Source: an uncultured Chlamydiae bacterium (lineage in GTDB: Bacteria > Chlamydiota > Chlamydiia > Chlamydiales > Rhabdochlamydiaceae). From it: a DNA stretch of 41,725 nt. The translations under genes were made by a program, and so were the position numbers. The DNA lies in assembly GCA_945952445.1 (NCBI GenBank), contig CAMFIG010000016.1, forward strand, positions 1 to 41,725. Direction: 5' to 3'. Every line of letters begins with the position of its first letter. The stretch's first letter is position 1. The notes beneath the pieces were generated by a model. That model was given only the letters and a program-made list of their open reading frames with translations. It made no database searches and was not told the origin of the DNA. Positions 25,124-33,782 of the stretch are shown piece by piece.

Positions 25124-27744
25124 CAGCTGCTATTGTTCCCATTTCTTCTAATGCACGGCAGTGCTGGGTAGACGGCTCTGAAAAAACAATTCCTGCACCC
25201 ATTCTGCGCACGTTTCTCAACCGAGTTGGAAATGATCCTGTTCTTTCTCCTCGGATATCTCGCCAAATCGAACAGATTCACCCCATTGTATCTTCATATG
25301 AAGGAAGCCCTTTTCCCTTGCAAGATCCGATATTTCGCCTATTCTGCAAGACTTTGCAAACACACTACCATCTCCGCATTGAAGAGCACGACTTTTTCTC
25401 TTTTTTTCAAGACGCGATTTTGGCTAGCGACAAAACGACATTAGATTCCTTTAGCAGCATATTCCAAGAACTTGCGCAACTTTCCATAGAAGATAGACAG
25501 CAAGTTTGTGGGTGGCATCTGCAGCTGCTCTCTGATATCTTTGGAACTGATAAGGAAAGAGAAACCCTACTCACCATCATCCGCTTAGGCCATGATCGGA
25601 ATGCTATCTGCTCGCTAGCACATAAGATTTTCTCTCAAATTTCTTCTGCCCGCACAGAAAACAGGATGACAGACTCTGTCATCCATATCCTCAAAGCTAT
25701 AGAAGATCTTCCAGGAGAAGAAAGAGAAGAAATCGTTGAGCTTACGGCAAGATCTCTTGATGGCGTTTCTCGAGGGTCGATTGTGACAAGAACTAAAGAA
25801 CTTTTTACATTGATTCTCTCCATTCCGTTAGCAGAACGGTTGGAGATTTTCTCTTTGGCAACTTCTTTAACAGACTCTTTAAACCCTCTGCATAGTTTTG
25901 CGAAAGCTCTTTATCTGCAAGCCATCGGCAAGGCACTCATCGTAATACCCCATGCCGAAAGAGCCGATTTTATACGTATTCTATCTCCTATTATCCAACT
26001 AATCTCTTTTGAGTCCGTACCCTCTTTTCTTGACTGCCTTACAAAGGCACCCTATGAAAAAAGACACCAGTTGATTTTAGATGTGCAAGCTATCCATTGC
26101 TCAGCAGATCCTCTTCCTCTCTTAGAAACTATCCAAAACATCCCCCAACCAAGCAGAGAAAAGATCATCCGCCTAGCCTCCAGCTGTAAGTCTTTCTGCC
26201 ACACCAACTTCATGATGAAACAGGTCATCGACTTTCTCCTTTCCGCTCAAGAAGAAAACCTAGAAGCTCTAGTAGAACTGCTGCGAGAAAACCTCTGCAG
26301 GCTCCCTCTTGCTTGCTATCATTTTAGACAGCTTTTCTTGTGTTTATTGCCATATTTTCCTCCAGATCCCGTCCTCCTCACAGTAGCGTTGCCTTTACCA
26401 ATAAATCCTTCCATCCTAACAGAGTTTGAATTGCTAAAAAACATTCTGCTTCGACAGCCTTTACTGATAAAGGCCGTGCATGAACAAATTGTTGATACTC
26501 TCCATCGTATTCTTCTAGATCCCATACGGACTTTGGTATTTGTCCAACCAATTTTACATCACAGCCACTGCTTCCTCATCCACGATACACCGCTAGATCC
26601 ATACCTATTTGCTGCTAACGACGCCGCAAGAAACCGATCCGATCCACAAAAACCATATGCAGTCTATACAAAAGCCAAAGAGCTCTCTGAAACACCTACC
26701 CCTTCTGTGAAAAGACCTCGGCAACGATACGGTAGAAATCTCTACGTTCTCTTGCCAGGCAGAGAGCTGCCCATCTGCCAAAAGCCAATCCCTCTAAGGG
26801 CTCTCCCCCAAGACATCGATAGACATACCATTGCAAAACTCTTCGCAACATTCAAAAATAGAATCCAAACATCTTCAGAACGACAACACCTCCTATCACA
26901 CATTCAAGATACCACAAGCTTTTCTTTTGCAAGCCATAAAGCCAACTTAACTGGATGCTCATATCTCCGATCGTTATTCCCTTCTTCAGATGAGCCCCAC
27001 ATCTCCTTCCATGGAGCCTACTATGTAGCCATCATAAAACATCTGCTAGACCTCTCAGATGATATCTCTGGTGAAGATCTACTGTCGCCGCGTGAAAAAA
27101 GACTCTTGGAGATCTCCTGTTGGATCCGTAATTGCCCGGCAAGACGCGCTGAAGCGCTCTCCCTTCTCTATGGTTCTTTACCCATAGCCTATCAATACAC
27201 CCCTGCAACACAAGACTCCCCGGAGGTTTTGCATGTGAAATCATTTCTTACAAACACAATCCAGAAGGTGTTTCTCGAGATCCTCTCTTCAGATGACTCC
27301 TATCTTCGCAAGCTCACTAAAGTAAAAGGCAATCAGGAAATCGCTCAGCTGACTCACCAGTCTGTCTTCGTGAAAAACTGCCTTGCCTCTCACATAGGAC
27401 TTCAGCACTCTCTCTCCTTCGATCTCTCTACAGAAACTCTCTACCCTGCTTTGCTCGAGCAAACACTGCCTTCGATGCTCTCTCTTTTTTATAAACATAT
27501 CTCTCTGAATATGTTGACGACTCCCCTCTTAGAAGCTGTCAATACTACCAATGTAGCAGAGCATGATGAATGGTATCGCCGCTGCATGAAGGTCTTGGAT
27601 CCAATCGATGCAGAAGAGCTCGATAAAGTATGGGATCTTTCCGACGACGGCTCAACTTTTTCTCTCACCCATTATGGAGCTATGGAACTTTGGAGAAAGG
27701 CAGGATTTTTCTCTAAGGAAAAGCTACCTTGGTGGCATTTCTAG
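25120..27744 (+). CDS. Large repeat protein of unknown function, tandem paralogue B
   Basis: An 874-residue paralogue of the preceding gene. The N-terminal parts are diverged but alignable, for example PIFRLFCKTLQTHYHLR here against PLFQLFCQTMQKAYHLR in A. Residues ~110-400 carry the same kind of helical repeat (IEDLPGEEREEIV, ILSIPLAERLEIF, LIVIPHAERADFI, IQNIPQPSREKII). Residues 502-872 form the conserved C-terminal region. The ATG overlaps the stop of A by four bases and has GGAGG five bases upstream, so the pair is translationally coupled. The 3' end overlaps the convergent HD gene by 21 bases. Intact frames and mostly silent differences between the copies argue that both make functional proteins. 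No function can be assigned. Confidence 0.85.
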   Translation: MTAAIVPISSNARQCWVDGSEKTIPAPILRTFLNRVGNDPVLSPRISRQIEQIHPIVSSYEGSPFPLQDPIFRLFCKTLQTHYHLRIEEHDFFSFFQDAILASDKTTLDSFSSIFQELAQLSIEDRQQVCGWHLQLLSDIFGTDKERETLLTIIRLGHDRNAICSLAHKIFSQISSARTENRMTDSVIHILKAIEDLPGEEREEIVELTARSLDGVSRGSIVTRTKELFTLILSIPLAERLEIFSLATSLTDSLNPLHSFAKALYLQAIGKALIVIPHAERADFIRILSPIIQLISFESVPSFLDCLTKAPYEKRHQLILDVQAIHCSADPLPLLETIQNIPQPSREKIIRLASSCKSFCHTNFMMKQVIDFLLSAQEENLEALVELLRENLCRLPLACYHFRQLFLCLLPYFPPDPVLLTVALPLPINPSILTEFELLKNILLRQPLLIKAVHEQIVDTLHRILLDPIRTLVFVQPILHHSHCFLIHDTPLDPYLFAANDAARNRSDPQKPYAVYTKAKELSETPTPSVKRPRQRYGRNLYVLLPGRELPICQKPIPLRALPQDIDRHTIAKLFATFKNRIQTSSERQHLLSHIQDTTSFSFASHKANLTGCSYLRSLFPSSDEPHISFHGAYYVAIIKHLLDLSDDISGEDLLSPREKRLLEISCWIRNCPARRAEALSLLYGSLPIAYQYTPATQDSPEVLHVKSFLTNTIQKVFLEILSSDDSYLRKLTKVKGNQEIAQLTHQSVFVKNCLASHIGLQHSLSFDLSTETLYPALLEQTLPSMLSLFYKHISLNMLTTPLLEAVNTTNVAEHDEWYRRCMKVLDPIDAEELDKVWDLSDDGSTFSLTHYGAMELWRKAGFFSKEKLPWWHF
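26623..27735 (+). repeat. Direct repeat copy 2 (3' part of paralogue B)
   Basis: Partner of 23981-25093. It encodes residues 502-872 of paralogue B. The similarity stops at the shared Trp-Trp near the C-terminus, after which A has nine extra residues and B two. Confidence 0.9.
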
Positions 27745-28776
27745 AATCCGTATGGACCATCCGATGTGAGACTGCTTTTGGAGCGCTTCTAAGGCATTTC
27801 CATATTGCTCATCTAAAGCACTCAAACGATAGATGTTCCCTTCTTTTTCAATCCAAGGATCGATCCCACGACAACGAAATGGGATGCGAAAATCAGCTAG
27901 TTCCGGCTGAGTAAGCTCGCAGAGTACTCCTGCCCTTTGCACAAGGCCCATCTTGTTCACAATCAAAGGGTCATTTGAAGTAAGAAGCTTTTCCCAGATA
28001 AGGTCATCTATTCCAAAATGGATATCATCCCAAGTAAGCATCCCAATTTCAATTCCCCTTTTTAGGGCATCTGCAAACCAACGAGACATCATATAGTTGA
28101 TGGGTCCTGACCAGCAATCCCTCGTCATAAATAGGGAATAATCTCCTATTTTCCGAGCCAGATCCTGCCTTGAAGAGATCCACTTTCCTTCTATGTAAGA
28201 CAGATTCTCAGCTAGCTCTAACGCCTCCTCTTTAGTCAGGTAATTCTGAAAATAGGCTCCCTGAATATTATAATCGATCCTGTCTGCGCTCAGGTTCGGC
28301 AAGGAAAGGTCTAACATTGCAAAATTCTGATTTTTCACAAGGACCTGATCTACTGTATATCCATAATGATTTAAGATCGTCTCCAAGCCTGATTCTTTGA
28401 GAAACCTCTTCTGGGTAAGAGTTTGATAGTCTTCTTCTTGGTATTCTCTTCCAAAAAGCCAGTCTCCCACATGGGAAAATGCCGTATGAGACACATCATG
28501 TAAAAGGCCTGCAATCTGTTCTTCCAATGAGGCTTTGTTTTTCCTTAAAAGAACAAAGACTCCCATCGAATGGTCAAAGCGATTGTACTCTTCTCTATGA
28601 GTTGTATAGTAAGCTATCCCATATTGGTGTATCGATTTAAGCCTCTGCATAGGAGCGCTGTGAATCAGGTCGATAAGAACAGGTTCTTCCACTTCAATAG
28701 ATCCATAAAAAGTCTCAAAACGTTCAGAAAAACCCAAACATGTAGCGACGAGCAACATACAAAGAAAACCACGCAT
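27724..28776 (-). CDS. HD-domain phosphohydrolase with signal peptide
   Basis: A 350-residue HD-superfamily protein of the COG1078/SAMHD1-like kind, whose members often hydrolyse dNTPs. Metal-site motifs are intact: RFDHSMGV (first His), LLHDVSHTAFSH (the HD pair) and LSADRIDYN (late Asp). Unusually, it starts with MRGFLCMLLVATCLGFS, which reads as a cleavable export signal, so it may act outside the cytoplasm. The ATG has AGGAGAGG upstream. Its end overlaps paralogue B by 21 bases, convergently, and its start faces the T3SS operon across 143 bases. The substrate is unknown; hydrolysis of dNTP or another nucleotide is an inference from the family. Confidence 0.82.
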   Translation of the reverse strand: MRGFLCMLLVATCLGFSERFETFYGSIEVEEPVLIDLIHSAPMQRLKSIHQYGIAYYTTHREEYNRFDHSMGVFVLLRKNKASLEEQIAGLLHDVSHTAFSHVGDWLFGREYQEEDYQTLTQKRFLKESGLETILNHYGYTVDQVLVKNQNFAMLDLSLPNLSADRIDYNIQGAYFQNYLTKEEALELAENLSYIEGKWISSRQDLARKIGDYSLFMTRDCWSGPINYMMSRWFADALKRGIEIGMLTWDDIHFGIDDLIWEKLLTSNDPLIVNKMGLVQRAGVLCELTQPELADFRIPFRCRGIDPWIEKEGNIYRLSALDEQYGNALEALQKQSHIGWSIRILEMPPR

Positions 28777-28846
28777 ACACCTCTCCTAATTTAAGGTTCA
28801 GCAGGATATTCTCAGGTTTGAATTTCTGTCAAAACCGAACGTCTTC

Positions 28847-28901
28847 TTGTCTTGATAACAAGGAGAATGCTAAGATGACGCAGTGACGCCATATATAGGC
28901 G
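28847..28901 (+). promoter_or_regulatory. Candidate promoter and repeats ahead of the T3SS operon
   Basis: TTGTCT at 28847, an 18-base spacer and TAAGAT at 28871 form a weak promoter. Just downstream GACGC is directly repeated (28877-28881 and 28885-28889). The second copy runs into an inverted repeat, CGCC/GGCG around a seven-base ATATATA loop (28887-28901). This could be an operator for sctU transcription. Confidence 0.35.
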
Positions 28902-28919
28902 CTTATACGAGTAAAGCAG

Positions 28920-29993
28920 ATGGCCGAAAAAACCGAGAAGGCAACCCCGAAAAAATTACGCGATGCAAGAAAAAAAGGCCAGGTGGCTAAGTCGCAAGAT
29001 TTTCCTTCTGCTTTTACCTTTATTGTATCGATTGCTGCCACACTGGCAGCTTCCGGCTATATTTTCGATCGGATTGCGGCCTATCTTATCTCTACTTTTA
29101 AAAGTATCCGCCATGAGACCGACTTGCAACATAGAGCTCCGGGAGTGATGATGCAAGCGATTGAGGTGATCTACAGCACAAGCTTCCCGATTGCACTGCT
29201 CACGACGCTCATCGGCCTGCTAACAAGTTTTTTGATTATCGGCCCTCTTTTTTCTATGGAGGCTATGAAACCGGATCTTAAGAAACTAAATCCGGTCTCC
29301 AACCTCAAAAACCTCTTTAAATTTAAGACTCTTTTTGAGCTTTTAAAGTCGGTATTAAAAATCTCCGGAGCGATCTTTTTAATTTACACTGTCGTATGGA
29401 ATAGCATCCCAGAAATCATCGCCACAGCTGCAATGCCTGTATATGCTATCTCCCAGGTGTTTAATGAATTCCTTATCAAGGTAGTGATCCGGGTCGGAAT
29501 CTTTTTCTTAATCCTTGCCGTCTTTGACCTCGTATACCAAAAAAGACACTTTGCCAAAGAGATGCGGATGGAAAAATTTGAGGTAAAACAGGAATATAAA
29601 GACACAGAGGGAGATCCTCATATCAAAAGCAAGCGCAAACAGACAGCCCAGGAGATCGCCTACCAAGAAGGGCCTGCAGCTGTCAAGCGCGCAAAAGCCT
29701 TGATTACGAACCCCATACATATTGCCGTAGCTCTTTCTTACAAAGCAGAAGTGGATCCTGCGCCCAAGATCCTCGTAATGGGAAAGGGCAGCGCAGCAGA
29801 CCAAATGATAAAATTAGCAGTAGAATATAATATACCAATTATGAGAAATGTTGCTTTAGCACAAACTTTATTCGAGAAGGGAGAACTCTATCATTATATC
29901 CCGGAAGAAACATACCAAGCTGTCGCGGAAATTTTAAAATGGTTGGAGAATCTAGAATCAAATGAAACCTTTGGGACGGAGCTATTTCAATGA
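28920..29993 (+). CDS. sctU: Type III secretion export switch protein SctU (CdsU/YscU)
   Basis: Inner-membrane component of the T3SS export apparatus; self-cleavage of its cytoplasmic domain switches substrate specificity. The 357 residues begin with the family signature EKTEKATPKKLRDARKKGQ, followed by four hydrophobic helices (about 30-215) and a cytoplasmic domain with KRKQTAQEIAYQEGP. The autocleavage loop reads NPIH at residues 264-267 instead of the usual NPTH; Asn and Pro, which flank the scissile bond, are kept. The stop overlaps the sctV start by four bases. The order sctU-sctV-sctW-scc1-malQ matches Chlamydia as I recall it. Confidence 0.97.
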   Translation: MAEKTEKATPKKLRDARKKGQVAKSQDFPSAFTFIVSIAATLAASGYIFDRIAAYLISTFKSIRHETDLQHRAPGVMMQAIEVIYSTSFPIALLTTLIGLLTSFLIIGPLFSMEAMKPDLKKLNPVSNLKNLFKFKTLFELLKSVLKISGAIFLIYTVVWNSIPEIIATAAMPVYAISQVFNEFLIKVVIRVGIFFLILAVFDLVYQKRHFAKEMRMEKFEVKQEYKDTEGDPHIKSKRKQTAQEIAYQEGPAAVKRAKALITNPIHIAVALSYKAEVDPAPKILVMGKGSAADQMIKLAVEYNIPIMRNVALAQTLFEKGELYHYIPEETYQAVAEILKWLENLESNETFGTELFQ

Positions 29994-32122
29994 AAGATTT
30001 TTTGCGCAGGCTCTCTAGGCTTTTAGGCGGAGACAAAGCCCTCTCATTTATCAACCAGTCGAGCGATATTATTCTCGCCGTGTTCATCATTCTTCTCATT
30101 ATGATGATCATCATCCCGGTCTCTCCGAACATACTAGACAACCTGATCGCCATTAACTTGACTGTGTCGATCTCACTGCTGATGGTCGCTCTCTACATTC
30201 CCAGAGCTGTCCAACTATCGATGTTCCCTTCCTTGCTTTTGATTACTACCTTATTCCGTCTAGGTATTGAAATCTCGGCTACAAGACAGATCCTCCTCCA
30301 CGCCGATGCTGGGCACATCATCTATGCCTTCGGAAACTTTGTCGTAGGAGGCAACTTCGTCGTAGGAGGCGTAGTCTTCCTAATCATCACCATCGTGCAA
30401 TTTATCGTCGTCACGAAAGGTGCCGAAAGGGTTGCCGAAGTCGCTGCTCGATTTACTCTGGATGCGATGCCCGGGAAGCAGATGAGTATCGATGCCGATA
30501 TGCGCAGCGGCGTTATCGATGCCAACCAAGCAAGAGATCTTCGCCTGGCTCTTACCAAAGAAAGCCAGCTCTATGGAGCTATGGATGGCGCGATGAAGTT
30601 CGTCAAAGGAGACGTCATCGCAGGTATTGTCATTGCAGTGATCAATATCGTCGGAGGCCTTATTATCGGGATGTCGATGCATCATATGAGCGCTATGCAA
30701 GCGGCTCATGTGTATACACTTCTTTCGATCGGAGGCGGCCTCGTCTCACAAATCCCCTCTCTTTTAATCTCTCTTACAGCCGGTATCGTAACCACGAGGG
30801 TATCTAGCGATAAAAAAGACTCCCCTCTTGGCAAGGAGATCTCCACTCAGCTTTTAGGCCAGCCTAAAGCGATTATGATCGCCTCCGTCGTGATCTTTCT
30901 GATGGGATTTATCAAAGGATTTCCCTCTTTTATCTTTTTTACTCTAGCACTTATCATCGGCGGGATCGGTTTTACGGTTTGGTATAATATGAAGAAAACG
31001 GAAGCCAAATCCACTGCCGGATTAACTTCTGCTGCCGTATCTACAGACGTAGAAGGCCATGCCATGGTCCGTGGACCTCAAGATGATTATGCGCTTACAT
31101 TGCCAGTGATTTTAGAGGTAGGAAAAAACCTCTCATTTGTCATCAAAAAAGAAAGACAGGGCACTACATTCATCGAAGAGATGATTCCTAAGATGCGCCA
31201 CGCTCTCTATCAAGATCTAGGGGTCCGCTTTCCCGGAGTCCATGTCCGTACAGACTCTCCCACACTAGAACCGGATGAATATTCAATCTACCTCAATGAA
31301 GTACCTATCGTCCGAGGTAAAATCTTAGATGGAGCGCTGCTAACTAACGAAAACCCAGAAAATCTACGTCGGTTTAACCTCCCTTTTACAACGACGAAAA
31401 ATTCCATAGGGCTCCCTTCGATATGGATCGATGCAAAATTCCACGACATTTTGCAAAAGGCTGGTATCAAGTTTTGGAAGCCTCTCGACGTGATGATCCT
31501 GCATCTCTCTTATTTCTATAAGCAATATGCCAGCGAGTTTATCGGCATCCAAGAGGTGCGTGGGATCTTGGAATTCATCGAGAAATCCTATCCAGACCTC
31601 GTTAAGGAAGTCACCCGTCTTGTTCCTCTGCAAAAGCTGACAGAAATCTTTAAAAGGTTAGTCCAGGAACAGGTCTCCATTAAAGATTTAAGGACAATCT
31701 TAGAGGCGCTTAGCGAGTGGGCTCAAACAGAAAAAGATACGGTTCTTTTGACCGAGTATGTCCGTTCCTCTTTAAAACGATACATCAGCTATAAATACTC
31801 TCAAGGACAGTCGATCCTTTCTGTGTATCTGCTCGACCCGGAAATCGAAGACATGGTTCGAGGGGCCATCAAACAAACCTCCGCAGGATCCTATCTTGCT
31901 TTAGATCCCGACTCCGTCCAACTGATCCTCCATGCCATGAGGACAACGATTGTTCCAACGCCGGCCGGCGGCCAGCCACCAGTTTTGCTCACGGCAATCG
32001 ATGTCAGACGCTTTGTGCGCAAGCTAATTGAAGGCGAGTTTCCCGATCTGTCAGTCGTATCTTACCAAGAAGTGGTCCCTGAGATTCGGATCCAACCTCT
32101 GGGCAGAGTCCAGCTAACGTAA
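29990..32122 (+). CDS. sctV: Type III secretion export gate SctV (CdsV/LcrD)
   Basis: Major export gate of the T3SS, forming a cytoplasmic nonameric ring that receives substrates and chaperones. The 710 residues match LcrD/FlhA. The N-terminal half holds about seven to eight transmembrane helices with the family motif FTLDAMPGKQMSIDADMRSG (near residue 152), and the C-terminal half (from about 345) is the soluble gate domain with the EVPIVRGK and LREILE-type segments. The ATG overlaps the sctU stop by four bases. The gatekeeper sctW follows after 19 bases. Confidence 0.98.
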   Translation: MKDFLRRLSRLLGGDKALSFINQSSDIILAVFIILLIMMIIIPVSPNILDNLIAINLTVSISLLMVALYIPRAVQLSMFPSLLLITTLFRLGIEISATRQILLHADAGHIIYAFGNFVVGGNFVVGGVVFLIITIVQFIVVTKGAERVAEVAARFTLDAMPGKQMSIDADMRSGVIDANQARDLRLALTKESQLYGAMDGAMKFVKGDVIAGIVIAVINIVGGLIIGMSMHHMSAMQAAHVYTLLSIGGGLVSQIPSLLISLTAGIVTTRVSSDKKDSPLGKEISTQLLGQPKAIMIASVVIFLMGFIKGFPSFIFFTLALIIGGIGFTVWYNMKKTEAKSTAGLTSAAVSTDVEGHAMVRGPQDDYALTLPVILEVGKNLSFVIKKERQGTTFIEEMIPKMRHALYQDLGVRFPGVHVRTDSPTLEPDEYSIYLNEVPIVRGKILDGALLTNENPENLRRFNLPFTTTKNSIGLPSIWIDAKFHDILQKAGIKFWKPLDVMILHLSYFYKQYASEFIGIQEVRGILEFIEKSYPDLVKEVTRLVPLQKLTEIFKRLVQEQVSIKDLRTILEALSEWAQTEKDTVLLTEYVRSSLKRYISYKYSQGQSILSVYLLDPEIEDMVRGAIKQTSAGSYLALDPDSVQLILHAMRTTIVPTPAGGQPPVLLTAIDVRRFVRKLIEGEFPDLSVVSYQEVVPEIRIQPLGRVQLT

Positions 32123-32141
32123 AAGAGAGCGCAAACCGGCT

Positions 32142-33323
32142 ATGGTAGATGATGCTTTTTCCGCACAGAGAATCCCAGGCATACAGACCGATGCCTCTCG
32201 AGCACAAAGAGCTGCTGAAAGCTCTTCGATCCGTAATATAGCAATCCGGCAAGAAGCGGCTTCAGAAGAATTCCAAGAATGGGCAGAACTTGCCGGCACT
32301 TTCAGCCCCATTGCTCTCTCGCGCAACTTTGAAACCCTAGAGACAAGAATCAGAAAAAAACCAAAAGAAGAAGAAAGCCAAAAAGCAGACAGAAAAGAGG
32401 ATGAAGTCCCAGAAGTCCAAAGAACCGAAGAGATCTCCGAGGAGTTTCAAAGAAACAACCCAGAACTACAAGCGCGCTCTTTGCTGCTTTTAAGATCTAG
32501 GATTTCCAAGAACGACACTGAAGAGGAGATCCTTAAAAAGGTTCTGGAGGCCTATCCTGAACCAGCCCTTGCAGATGATGCTATCGACTTTTTAATCGCC
32601 ACTTCCGACAAAGAACTTGCAGAAAAGCTAAGAGCTGTTAAAGAGCGCTTTAACGAAGTATATGGAAGAGAGATCAGAGCTGGCAAAAACATCGCTCTTC
32701 AAGCTAGAGAGTTTTCCAAGCAGGGCCTTGGAACCCCCAATTCTCTAAGAGACCTATACCGGGACATCACGATCAATCCCCGAGACTCCTCCACTTTATT
32801 TACTGAGCTTGCCAATAACTATACATTTGAAAAGATGAAGACCGTGATCGCTTTTATCTTGCATGCGCTTGGAAGCGATCTAAAAGCCAAAGGACCTTCG
32901 ATTGCACGGGGAGAGCTTCACCGACTGATGACAGAAGCGAGGTCGATGCAGGCAATCTTAGGAGTCTACCGATTTTTCCGATCTCGCATGCAGCTAGTCC
33001 AGTCTGCCTTTGAAAGAGAAGGGTTGACTTTGCCGGGCAGAATTACTTTTGAAATGCTTGCCAAAATCTTCGTGAAATTGATCATGGAAAGATATCCCTC
33101 CAGCGAGAAAGTATTGCAAGCCGGGATACAGCTTGGGTTATCTGAGGAGATTATCGCTGAGATGATCATCTTCACACAGATGCGCGATGGCGTGCGCTAT
33201 GTCGCCCCCCGTCTTTTCCGCTCAGAGCAACATCGACAAGACGTCTTAACCGTATTTATTGACACCTTAGAAGATCTCGAAGACAAGCTTGAAGAAGAGG
33301 AAGAGGAGGAAGAATCATCATGA
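32142..33323 (+). CDS. sctW: T3SS gatekeeper SctW (CopN/YopN-TyeA type)
   Basis: Plug protein that controls the order of secretion through the T3SS. In Chlamydia the homologue CopN is itself secreted and acts on host microtubules. The 393 residues follow the YopN-TyeA pattern: a flexible N-terminus of about 60 residues likely to hold the secretion signal, a charged linker (about 70-100), and a helical core with QLGLSEEIIAEMIIFTQMRDG close to the TyeA-like end. The C-terminus is a run of acidic residues, mainly Glu, which I do not remember in CopN. It overlaps the chaperone gene by four bases. The assignment rests on context plus overall pattern. Confidence 0.88.
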   Translation: MVDDAFSAQRIPGIQTDASRAQRAAESSSIRNIAIRQEAASEEFQEWAELAGTFSPIALSRNFETLETRIRKKPKEEESQKADRKEDEVPEVQRTEEISEEFQRNNPELQARSLLLLRSRISKNDTEEEILKKVLEAYPEPALADDAIDFLIATSDKELAEKLRAVKERFNEVYGREIRAGKNIALQAREFSKQGLGTPNSLRDLYRDITINPRDSSTLFTELANNYTFEKMKTVIAFILHALGSDLKAKGPSIARGELHRLMTEARSMQAILGVYRFFRSRMQLVQSAFEREGLTLPGRITFEMLAKIFVKLIMERYPSSEKVLQAGIQLGLSEEIIAEMIIFTQMRDGVRYVAPRLFRSEQHRQDVLTVFIDTLEDLEDKLEEEEEEEESS

Positions 33324-33775
33324 GTATATTTGATGAGCTAATAGAAGTCCTCAGTAAAAGCCTGAACATCCCTCTCCACGTGGAAAAAGGCAAGCTTTGC
33401 AGACTCAATATCAATGAAGTCATGCGCGTGCAAATCGAGTGGGATGAACTCAAAGAAAAAGTCCTCATCGCCTCGTTTCTCTGCGAGCTGCCTCCGGGGA
33501 AATTCAGAGAAAATGCCCTGAAAGAAGCTCTTAAAACCAATAACCAGGAGGCAATGCCCTTTACACTTGCCTATTCAGAAAGAAATAATCAACTTGCCGC
33601 CTTTGTCTATTATCCAATATCTTCCCTTAAACCAGAGTTTTTTTTAGAAGAACTGTTAAAGTTTGTAGAGAAAGCCGACCTCTGGAGGGTTGCCGTAGAA
33701 AGAGGAGACTTAGCTGCTGTTACTATCTCTTCTTCCGGAAAAGAATCCCCTTTTTTTGGAATGAAAAGACCTTGA
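33320..33775 (+). CDS. scc1: T3SS class I chaperone for the gatekeeper (Scc1/SycE type)
   Basis: A 151-residue small chaperone of the Tir/SycE family, expected to bind the N-terminus of SctW/CopN. The size and the alternating helix-strand pattern fit (FDELIEVLSKSLNIPLHVEK at the start, then a five-stranded core). The N-terminal MSIFDELIEVLSKSL is a typical amphipathic chaperone helix. Translation is coupled to sctW through a four-base overlap, as is usual for a chaperone and its client. In Chlamydia the gene at this position (scc1) works with scc4 on CopN; scc4 is not in this window. Confidence 0.88.
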   Translation: MSIFDELIEVLSKSLNIPLHVEKGKLCRLNINEVMRVQIEWDELKEKVLIASFLCELPPGKFRENALKEALKTNNQEAMPFTLAYSERNNQLAAFVYYPISSLKPEFFLEELLKFVEKADLWRVAVERGDLAAVTISSSGKESPFFGMKRP

Positions 33776-33782
33776 GGAATGC

